Shown here piece after piece: positions 1 to 5,390 of a stretch of 34,454 nt of DNA (position 1 is its first letter; each line of letters starts with the position of its first letter). The position numbers were made by a program, and so were the translations under genes. Origin of the DNA: a virus; the IMG/VR virus record IMGVR_UViG_3300020176_000049, positions 1-34,454 of that record. One strand, written 5' to 3'. The notes below the pieces were generated by a model. It saw only the letters and a program-made list of their open reading frames with translations, was not told the DNA's origin and ran no database searches.

Positions 1-323
1 CGTCTAACCGTGTCACTGCGCCCCTGTTTGTTAGCCGAAGGCCATCGTCTAACTTTCCGGCTTGCGGTGTTGTGGTTAGCCGAAAAAAAATTGCATCGTC
101 CGCCGATACTACACTATTCGCAAACAGCAAATAAATTTCGTCTAACCGTTGCACGGGGGCCCTATAAGTTAGACGCGGCTAACATTACTTATTAACGGCT
201 AACCATAGTTAATAAATACGCATAAAAAGTTAGATGCGGCTAACAAATACGCAAAAAACGCAAAATTAGACGCGAATAACCATCACTGCCCTTCCCCCGT
301 GTTAGCCGACCTGCGGTTAGACG
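1..323. repeat. Array A of CGKCTAAC motifs (about 14 copies)
   Basis: This gene-free stretch carries an 8-bp motif, CGTCTAAC or CGGCTAAC, in both orientations. Copies start at about 1, 30, 46, 75, 139, 168, 176, 196, 229, 237, 265, 273, 301 and 316; those at 229, 265 and 273 differ by one or two bases. Three pairs abut head to head and make 16-bp near-palindromes at 168-183, 229-244 and 265-280 (type GTTAGACGCGGCTAAC). The last copy ends about 25 bp before a TATA-like box. The pattern fits binding sites for a dyad-recognising protein such as a repressor or replication initiator. The role is inferred; the repeats are seen directly. A possible 61-aa reading frame at 10-195 consists of repeats and is not accepted as a gene. 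Confidence 0.85.
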
Positions 324-347
324 ATTATACGGCTATATCAACAACCT

Positions 348-354
348 TATATAC
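348..354 (+). promoter_or_regulatory. TATA-like box before the 82-aa gene
   Basis: The sequence TATATAC lies with its ATATAC core exactly 27 nt upstream of the ATG at 376. No Shine-Dalgarno sequence is visible. This is the expected geometry of a leaderless archaeal promoter. The same CTTnATATAC context recurs before the gene at 1047 with identical spacing. Confidence 0.6.
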
Positions 355-375
355 CCAATAGCCCTACCGTATAAT

Positions 376-624
376 ATGAGCAAAACACCAGCCCATGTCC
401 GCCTTGAAAACACCCTCGCAGACCTTACCGGCCCCGCCTTGCTTGGCATTGTGTGGGCTTACCTTAACGAGAACGCAACCCCCGCTGACCGCCAATACTT
501 CGCCGCTGTCGCCGCTCGTGAAGTTACTTCCGATGCCTGTGTTTCTTGCCCCCACACCACGCGAGAAGTCCTCAAGGAAGAATTTTCCGACATTGTATAC
601 CACTTCAATGAAGAGTTGAACTGA
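376..624 (+). CDS. Small unknown protein with a CxxC motif
   Basis: An 82-aa acidic protein that I do not recognise. The N-terminal half looks helical and is rich in Ala and Leu. A CVSC pair at residues 55-58 followed by PH could bind a metal, but only one cysteine pair is present, so a full zinc site would need His partners or dimerisation. The start is chosen because a TATA-like box sits 27 nt upstream, implying a leaderless message. The frame ends just before motif array B, and the CGKCTAAC motif is absent inside the coding region. Codons end mostly in C or G, unlike the structural genes to the right. An opposite-strand frame of 79 aa over the same bases is taken as a shadow. Confidence 0.6.
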   Translation: MSKTPAHVRLENTLADLTGPALLGIVWAYLNENATPADRQYFAAVAAREVTSDACVSCPHTTREVLKEEFSDIVYHFNEELN

Positions 625-627
625 GCC

Positions 628-993
628 CGTCTAACTTCTGCCCTCCGGCTAACCGTCCCTCGCCCGTTTTCGCTGGCGGGCGGGGGACACCTCGTCTAAC
701 CGTCTAACTTTTTCGGAAGTTTTTTCGTCTAACTATTTTTTTTTCGTCTAACTATTTTTCGTCTAACCGATGGTTTTTTCGGCTAACAATTTTTCGTCTA
801 ACTTTTTTCGTTTCGTCTAACCAGCGTCACACGCATCGTCTAACTTTGCTCGTGGCCGTTAATAGTTAGACGCGACTAACAATCCCTACTCCGTTATTCG
901 TTAGACGCGACTAACAACGAATACTCGCGCCGGCTAACCGCCTCCGGCGGTTAGACGCTACCTCCGCGGTTAGACGCCGCCTTCGGTTAGACG
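628..993. repeat. Array B of CGKCTAAC motifs (about 19 copies)
   Basis: Copies start at 628, 646, 693, 701, 726, 745, 760, 780, 795, 814, 837, 865, 873, 900, 908, 931, 950, 969 and 986. From 628 to 844 all read CGKCTAAC on the plus strand. At 865-880 and 900-915 they pair into 16-bp dyads, and from 950 onward they read only as GTTAGACG, so orientation flips around a central dyad zone. Between 726 and 837 the motifs are separated by T-runs with starts 19, 15, 20, 15, 19 and 23 bp apart. The array ends about 27 bp before the TATA-like box of the next gene. No coding frame is supported here. Confidence 0.88.
657..686 (+). terminator. GC-rich hairpin after the 82-aa gene
   Basis: Arms at 657-666 and 677-686 (CCCTCGCCCG against CGGGCGGGGG, one G-U type mismatch) enclose a 10-nt loop. 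The hairpin lies about 30 bp after the stop at 624. A T-rich stretch follows from about 709. It is probably a transcript-end structure, judged by position only. Confidence 0.4.
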
Positions 994-1019
994 CTACTCC
1001 CCTGCGGGGGTGTCCCTTC

Positions 1020-1025
1020 ATATAC
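1020..1025 (+). promoter_or_regulatory. TATA-like box before the 85-aa gene
   Basis: ATATAC at 1020-1025 in the context CCTTCATATACCC begins exactly 27 nt before the ATG at 1047. Spacing and flanks match the box at 348-354. No Shine-Dalgarno is visible, so a leaderless transcript is likely. Confidence 0.6.
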
Positions 1026-1046
1026 CCCCACGCCCTGCTTCACTAC

Positions 1047-1304
1047 ATGGAGGAGAACCAAAACCCTACCAGCCCTATTGCCGGAGAACCGGCCGTGTTG
1101 AAGCACAGTGAACCCGCACCGGCCACCCGTGTCCGGCTGTGGGGCCTCCGTGCAACCCTGCACCGTGCCCTTGCTGACTACGCAGATGTTGAAGATGGAT
1201 GGGCCGCCGCCGCTGGCGACCTGTCCCATGCCGTCTACAACGCCCTCCAGCAGGTTGACGCCCTCCTTGGAATCACCGAGCCAGAAGATGGAGATGAGGC
1301 ATGA
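1047..1304 (+). CDS. Small acidic unknown protein
   Basis: An 85-aa protein not recognised by family. Residues 1-25 are Pro/Glu-rich and probably disordered. Residues 28-75 form an Ala/Leu-rich helical segment containing RVRLWGLRATLHRAL, and the C-terminal tail is strongly acidic (EPEDGDEA). There is no signal peptide, membrane segment or cysteine. The start fits the TATA-like box 27 nt upstream. The stop overlaps the next start as ATGA, so the two genes are probably translated together. Codon use is GC-rich, in line with its neighbours in the left block. The size and acidity suggest a small regulator or protein-binding partner, but no function can be assigned. Confidence 0.6.
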   Translation: MEENQNPTSPIAGEPAVLKHSEPAPATRVRLWGLRATLHRALADYADVEDGWAAAAGDLSHAVYNALQQVDALLGITEPEDGDEA

Positions 1305-1510
1305 TGGCCCGTCGTGTCCTTCACATCCGTGTCTCCGGTGCATCCGTGAACCTGTGCGGTGCCAAGCCGTTCAAGTCCGTAGGCCCTGCCCACCGTGCCG
1401 AATTCCGCAACGACGAGGACGCCGACAGCGTGCCCATGTGCCCTGCTTGCGCCGCTCTCCGCCCCAACGCCCGTGCTGAGGCTCGCCGCCTCGCCGCCAA
1501 GCACCGCTGA
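1301..1510 (+). CDS. Small putative zinc-binding protein
   Basis: A 69-aa basic protein with cysteines at residue 19 (LCGAK) and in a CPAC motif at residues 47-50, followed by an Arg/Ala-rich C-terminus. The spacing resembles a short, possibly incomplete zinc ribbon; three cysteines are visible, and a histidine could supply the fourth ligand. A second ATG immediately follows the first, so the protein may be 68 aa. It overlaps the upstream gene by ATGA, which supports translational coupling. A GC-rich hairpin follows about 50 bp after the stop. The family is not recognised; nucleic-acid binding is the simplest guess from the basic tail. Confidence 0.55.
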   Translation: MMARRVLHIRVSGASVNLCGAKPFKSVGPAHRAEFRNDEDADSVPMCPACAALRPNARAEARRLAAKHR

Positions 1511-1562
1511 GGGCTACCGTCGCCGCTGACGCATTCCACCTCTCCGAGGTGTCCACCTCCGG

Positions 1563-1584
1563 CCCCTCCGCCAAGGCGGGGGGG
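1563..1584 (+). terminator. GC-rich hairpin ending the 1047-1510 unit
   Basis: CCCCTCCGCC (1563-1572) and GGCGGGGGGG (1575-1584) pair with one G-U. The hairpin lies about 50 bp downstream of the stop at 1510. T-runs follow from about 1610. It is similar in style to the hairpin at 3284-3315. Confidence 0.4.
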
Positions 1585-1594
1585 TCGGACTCAT

Positions 1595-1849
1595 CGCCTA
1601 ACTTCAGGTATTTTCGTCTAACTTTTGGCTCTTTTTCGTTCGGAAATTTTTTCGTCTAACTGCTTTTTTTTCGTCTAACTTTGCATCGTCTAACCGCCGT
1701 TCGGCGGGGCCGAAGTTAGACGCGTCTAACCCTCCAGACCGCCCGACTACCCAACCCTTGGTTCAGTAGTCCGGCCCGTCCGGCGGGGTCGCCGGCGGCC
1801 CTCCGGCGGGGTCAAATCGGCCCAAAATCAAGGAAAATGCCGGCTAACT
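1595..1849. repeat. Array C of CGKCTAAC motifs (about 8 copies)
   Basis: Copies start at 1595 (variant CGCCTAAC), 1615, 1653, 1672, 1687, 1715, 1723 and 1842. Those at 1715 and 1723 form the perfect 16-bp palindrome GTTAGACGCGTCTAAC. The copy at 1842-1849 stops only 2 bp before the TATA-like box of the next gene, so protein bound there should interfere with TBP. A 12-bp direct repeat (TCCGGCGGGGTC at 1779 and 1802) and a short hairpin near 1700-1714 are also present. The stretch from 1511 to 1950 contains no supported gene. Confidence 0.82.
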
Positions 1850-1851
1850 TG

Positions 1852-1857
1852 ATATAC
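1852..1857 (+). promoter_or_regulatory. TATA-like box before the 427-aa gene
   Basis: ATATAC at 1852-1857 in the context CTTGATATAC matches the boxes at 348 and 1020. A start of transcription about 27 nt downstream falls near 1879, which leaves a leader of roughly 70 nt before the ATG at 1951. A GGAGG element precedes that ATG. Confidence 0.5.
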
Positions 1858-1950
1858 GGGATGCCTACCCTATGCCGCGTAGCGGCTGAGGAACAACACA
1901 CAGCGAACCGCATGAACGACACCCGAAACCGCAACACTGGAGGACAGAAA

Positions 1951-3234
1951 ATGAAGAACGAACCCCAACCACAGGAAGAACCCGTGGACATGGTGCAAGC
2001 CATGACCAGCGGAGAGAACGAAACTGTGCGGCCCGCCCTGCTGGCCGCCCTCATGGAGGCTATGCTACGCTTCCTTGACACCCTGCGGCCAGACATGGAC
2101 AAAGCCGGCACCCGCCGCCTCCCTGTCAACGGCTACCGAGTCAAGGACGCCGCAAAGGCTGGTGACATGCGAGCCGTTGCCGGCCTCGTGGGCCTCAAGA
2201 TGAAGGCGAAGGACGCCGCCGACATGGTGAACGGCCTCATGGCCGCTGGCGTCTACCGCCTGCACTTCACCACCACCCGTGGCATCCCGTGGGTCATCAA
2301 CACCGCCGACGCTGTGATGCTTGACGCCCTCGCCGCCACCAACGCCGCCGGCCAAGCCGTGCGCCGTGCCGCCGCCGCCATCATGGCCTTTGACCAATGG
2401 CAGGGACAGGCCGCCGCCGAGCGTGAAACCGCCATCCGTGCCCTCCGTGAGCGCACCGGTCAAGATGTGGACGAGGTGCCCGAAGGGTGCAAGGTCGCCA
2501 CCGCCGAGCAAGCCGACGCCTTCGGCCTCAGCCCCGGCGACCTTATCCGCTATGTCGTGGTTGAGTCCGTCGGCATGCTACGGGACGCCTTCGTTCACCT
2601 ACGGGGCGAGATGGAGGCACATGACCGTTCCATGCTTGAGCAGTCGGACAAAACCACCACGCAAGGCAACGCCTACAACTGCTCAGTGCTGGATGTTGAC
2701 GCCGGCGTGTTCACCGTGAACGCCTCGTCCTTCATGGACTGGTTCAAGGCGTCGGTGTTCGCCGGCAACTGGTACTGCTCACCCTGCAAGACCAGCGGAC
2801 GAACGGCCACCTACGGAAACGCACAGGTGAAGAACGCCGGCCACGCTTGCCCCACCTGCGGCAACCCACGCCACAACATGACGCCCGGTGCCAACTTCGC
2901 CCACCTGCCCTTCCTGACCAGCAAGGAGGAAGGACTCTCGACCACCCTTTCCGTCATCGGCGGACACCGGTTTGAGATGCGGGCCTTCCGCTTCTCCGGT
3001 CGGGCGTTCAAGGCTGGCGTCAAGGCGACCCGCACCGTGCCCACCATGACGGTCGGTGAAGCGATGCGTGAGATGATGAAGGACGGTGCCGTCAAAGTCC
3101 GTGGCGACCGTGGCACCTTCAACCGCCCCGCCCGCCTCGTCCCCGTGTTGTTTGACATCCAAGCGGACGGTGGGTTCTCGCACCACCTTGGGTTGGCTGT
3201 TGAGCCCCTCCATGAGTCGGACATGACCGGCTGA
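1951..3234 (+). CDS. Orphan zinc-finger protein, unknown function
   Basis: A 427-aa protein without a family I recognise. The N-terminal 60 residues are acidic and probably flexible. Residues 60-230 are Ala-rich and helical. Residues 240-345 hold a zinc-ribbon-like element with CSPC at 276-279 and CPTC at 300-303. The rest is mixed alpha/beta. The ATG at 1951 is preferred over an upstream in-frame ATG at 1837 because GGAGG lies 7 nt before it and the predicted transcript begins near 1879, after the upstream ATG. Codons are strongly GC-ending, unlike the structural genes. It is the largest protein of the array-bearing block, so it is a candidate array-binding or replication-initiation protein. 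That is inference from position alone. Confidence 0.65.
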   Translation: MKNEPQPQEEPVDMVQAMTSGENETVRPALLAALMEAMLRFLDTLRPDMDKAGTRRLPVNGYRVKDAAKAGDMRAVAGLVGLKMKAKDAADMVNGLMAAGVYRLHFTTTRGIPWVINTADAVMLDALAATNAAGQAVRRAAAAIMAFDQWQGQAAAERETAIRALRERTGQDVDEVPEGCKVATAEQADAFGLSPGDLIRYVVVESVGMLRDAFVHLRGEMEAHDRSMLEQSDKTTTQGNAYNCSVLDVDAGVFTVNASSFMDWFKASVFAGNWYCSPCKTSGRTATYGNAQVKNAGHACPTCGNPRHNMTPGANFAHLPFLTSKEEGLSTTLSVIGGHRFEMRAFRFSGRAFKAGVKATRTVPTMTVGEAMREMMKDGAVKVRGDRGTFNRPARLVPVLFDIQADGGFSHHLGLAVEPLHESDMTG

Positions 3235-3283
3235 TGCCACAGCGGGACGAACCCGCACCCTCCGGCTCTCCGAGCCGTACAAC

Positions 3284-3315
3284 GGGCCCCTCTCCGCCAC
3301 GGCGGGGAGGGGCCC
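3284..3315 (+). terminator. Strong 15-bp hairpin after the orphan zinc protein
   Basis: Arms GGGCCCCTCTCCGCC (3284-3298) and GGCGGGGAGGGGCCC (3301-3315) pair over 15 positions with one G-U. A smaller hairpin (CGGCTC/GAGCCG) precedes it at about 3263-3277. The remaining intergenic space to 3578 is GC-rich, with a sharp change to A/T near 3540. No gene is supported there. Confidence 0.5.
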
Positions 3316-3541
3316 CCTTGCGTTACCCCGTCGAACGACAACCACCAGACACCCCACCGGCGGCGATGCCCAAAACAAGCCGATAAACGCCCCTTCCTCG
3401 CACGCAACGGGGGCGGGGGCGGCATGGGTAGCACCGCAGGATTTGAGGCGCAGGAAGGGCGGTTTCTGTGGCCGCTACGGGGCACCCTCGAAATTTGGCC
3501 AAAAACAGGGGTCGCCGCCGGCGACAGCACTGCTTAGCACC

Positions 3542-3577
3542 CCAAAAAATCCGCAATAAAAATTTTGAAAAAAAGAC
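3542..3577 (-). terminator. T-rich end of the terminase operon
   Basis: Read on the minus strand just after the large terminase stop, the sequence contains three T-runs (CTTTTTTTC, ATTTTTATT, ATTTTTTGG). Oligo-T tracts are the usual archaeal termination signal. It faces the hairpin of the convergent plus-strand gene. Confidence 0.45.
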
Positions 3578-3578
3578 C

Positions 3579-5069
3579 TTATAAACGACGCCTTACACTT
3601 CGGAACATCTTGCTTCGGGATTTTGCTTTACCGACGCCACCCGACCATTCGCCTTTTCCGCTTGCTCGTGCGCCCCAAGCCACGCCCGCCGTTTGATGGC
3701 TGAATTGGTCAACGGCGTGTGCCAATGCCATAACCAAGTCGTTGTGTGGGCCGGTGTCCACGATGTCCCCGCCTTTCCAAGCGTGGGCTTCCAATTCTTC
3801 CAGCATTTCCGAAACAACCCGCCTTGTAGCATCATCGCCATAGGGGAATACAATTTTGCCCCGTTCAAACCACACCCGCAATCGGTTCATCAGTGCTTGT
3901 TTCAATCCCTTGTTGCTTACTCGGCTTTGGCGATAATCAACATTGATTCCTTTTGCTTCCAGCAGACTTTGGAATAATCGTTGAAAGCCAACATCCTCAG
4001 CCGCAAGTGGCGCACTATACCTTTTGCACCATTCGCCTATCATGTCGGCTTGTCTATCGGGGGAAAAGTCATTTTTTCTCCAAATGTTTGCAACGACCAG
4101 CGAGCCATCGGATTCTTGCCGAACCAGCACCAAAACCGAGTAGTCTTTACCCAAACCTTGCGATGGGTCAAAACCAACGACATACCGACCTTCGCTACGC
4201 TTTTCTTTGTCAAACACCTGTTCCAAGTCCATGTTTGCTCGTGTGTATTTTCGTGGATAGACAGCGGCCTCATCGTCAATCACCTTACACAAAAATTCCT
4301 GTGCAAACTCCAAGTCTCCTGTCACTTTCTTTTGCTCTAAAAGAAAATCAAGCGGGCGAAACTCCGGCCAAAGCGCATACAGATTTTCCGGCTCGTGTTT
4401 GCTTTCATCCCAATTAGGAATAGCCGACCATGTGCCCGTTTTCCATTCGGGATTGTCCAGCATTTCTGTGTGGTATAAATCCATCATGCTCATCGGTGTG
4501 CCGACGCAGAACAAAAACGAACCGGGGTCAAGCATTGGCATGACAACCTTACGCAACCAATGGCGCAACTGTTCGTTGTTCAACTCTTTCTTTGCATCCA
4601 GCAACACATCGTCAAGTGCCACAACTGCGGGGTGGTCGCCACGAATGGCAGAACCGACGGAGGAACAGCGAATAACTGCCCCGTTGTTGAGCCACAATTC
4701 TTTTTTACCACCTTTTTTGCTGTCAATATACCTTGCCAACTCTTTGTGGGTTGTTAAGTCCTTTCTAATCTCAGCCAGCCGACGAACCGCTGTGTCCTGC
4801 GATGCCGAAAACAACCAAATGTCCATAGGTTTGCCATTAAACTTCTCAAACAAACACATGTGCAATAGTTTTACGCCAAGAGTAGTTGACTTGCTGTGAC
4901 TTCGTGGTGCAATAATACACACCCTATGCACATGGGCACCCTTCCTGTTGGTGTAAATGTTCATCCATTCGCCTATGTGGTCGCCCCAAGCGTAGCCAAG
5001 CCAACGATAAAAGTAGGAAACATCGTTTCTTGCTCGCTCAAAGGCTAATGCTGATTTGATTTGGGACAT
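3579..5069 (-). CDS. terL: Terminase large subunit
   Basis: A 496-aa DNA-packaging motor. The ATPase half shows a Walker A-type loop APRSHSKST at residues 54-62, a Walker B VVALDD at 149-154 and a coupling motif VGTP at 189-192. The RNase H-like nuclease half has Asp301 (GFDPSQG), Glu358/Asp359 (AAEDVG) and Asp444 (PHNDL), the expected acidic metal-binding set. It cuts concatemeric viral DNA and pumps it through the portal into proheads. The ATG at 5069 has GTGAT 5 nt upstream. It is the last gene of a minus-strand operon after a phosphoesterase and two tiny zinc-finger genes. No small terminase subunit was identified in the window. Length is normal for the family. Confidence 0.95.
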   Translation of the reverse strand: MSQIKSALAFERARNDVSYFYRWLGYAWGDHIGEWMNIYTNRKGAHVHRVCIIAPRSHSKSTTLGVKLLHMCLFEKFNGKPMDIWLFSASQDTAVRRLAEIRKDLTTHKELARYIDSKKGGKKELWLNNGAVIRCSSVGSAIRGDHPAVVALDDVLLDAKKELNNEQLRHWLRKVVMPMLDPGSFLFCVGTPMSMMDLYHTEMLDNPEWKTGTWSAIPNWDESKHEPENLYALWPEFRPLDFLLEQKKVTGDLEFAQEFLCKVIDDEAAVYPRKYTRANMDLEQVFDKEKRSEGRYVVGFDPSQGLGKDYSVLVLVRQESDGSLVVANIWRKNDFSPDRQADMIGEWCKRYSAPLAAEDVGFQRLFQSLLEAKGINVDYRQSRVSNKGLKQALMNRLRVWFERGKIVFPYGDDATRRVVSEMLEELEAHAWKGGDIVDTGPHNDLVMALAHAVDQFSHQTAGVAWGARASGKGEWSGGVGKAKSRSKMFRSVRRRL

Positions 5070-5131
5070 TGGGCATCACAAACATGTTCACTGGAAAATT
5101 CCAAAAAATATCAACCTTCAAAGACATACAT

Positions 5132-5254
5132 TCACGACCACGGCCTAAGCGAGCGCATATCACAATACGGACAAACCCTCGTATAAGCCTTGGCTTGAGA
5201 AAGAGATTTACTTTCCCATCCGCACGAATCGCATCGGACATGTTCACGCTTCAT
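5132..5254 (-). CDS. 40-aa zinc-ribbon microprotein
   Basis: A tiny protein with two CxxC pairs, CDSCGW at residues 8-13 and CPYCDM at 28-33, separated by a Lys/Ala-rich helix-turn. This is a complete four-cysteine treble-clef or ribbon site. GGTGAT lies about 6 nt before the ATG and pairs with the archaeal 16S 3' end. The start overlaps the stop of the preceding 48-aa gene. A different frame over the same bases (69 aa, 5038-5247) lacks such motifs and overlaps the terminase start, so it was rejected. The likely role is nucleic-acid or protein binding near the terminase; no precise function is known. Confidence 0.75.
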   Translation of the reverse strand: MKREHVRCDSCGWESKSLSQAKAYTRVCPYCDMRSLRPWS

Positions 5255-5390
5255 CACGAATCACCCTTGCTGTGCCGCAATACACCATTTTCTTTGTTTT
5301 TTTACACCATTTTTTATGTGTATTATAGCGGGAAAAATACTCGTGTCCACAGTTGTTGCATTTTCTTAACTTTTTGATTTGACCATTCAA
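5244..5390 (-). CDS. 48-aa zinc-finger microprotein (TTG start)
   Basis: A basic protein with CNNCGHEYFS at residues 11-20, then His25, Cys29 and Cys38. This matches a C2HC/C2H2-style finger (C-x2-C, aromatic, H-x3-C). The start is TTG, overlapping the TGA stop of the upstream phosphoesterase as TTGA, and GGAGG sits about 7-8 nt upstream inside the end of that gene. The 3' end overlaps the next microgene. Coupled start, good ribosome site and finger spacing together make this a real gene despite its size. It may act with the 40-aa protein as a DNA-binding packaging accessory; that role is inferred. Confidence 0.72.
   Translation of the reverse strand: MNGQIKKLRKCNNCGHEYFSRYNTHKKWCKKTKKMVYCGTARVIRDEA

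Noticed and set aside
10-195. 61-aa open frame at the left edge
   Set aside because: It runs through motif copies and shows no ribosome site, promoter or protein-like pattern.
1-1849. CRISPR array
   Set aside because: The repeated unit is only 8 bp, occurs in both orientations and has irregular spacing; no cas effector genes are nearby. The Cas4-like gene belongs to a replication cassette.
1837-1950. Upstream 38-codon extension of the 427-aa gene
   Set aside because: Predicted transcript start (about 1879) lies after this ATG, and GGAGG favours the ATG at 1951.
2779-3530. Long antisense frames over the 427-aa gene (199 and 239 aa)
   Set aside because: High GC content produces long shadow frames; they lack ribosome sites and coherent protein patterns.
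3235-3578. Possible small genes between the orphan zinc protein and terminase
   Set aside because: Open frames here are GC-driven, without start signals; the space contains hairpins and terminators only.
5038-5247. 69-aa minus-strand frame
   Set aside because: It overlaps the terminase start, and the alternative frame encodes a clear four-cysteine ribbon with a better ribosome site.
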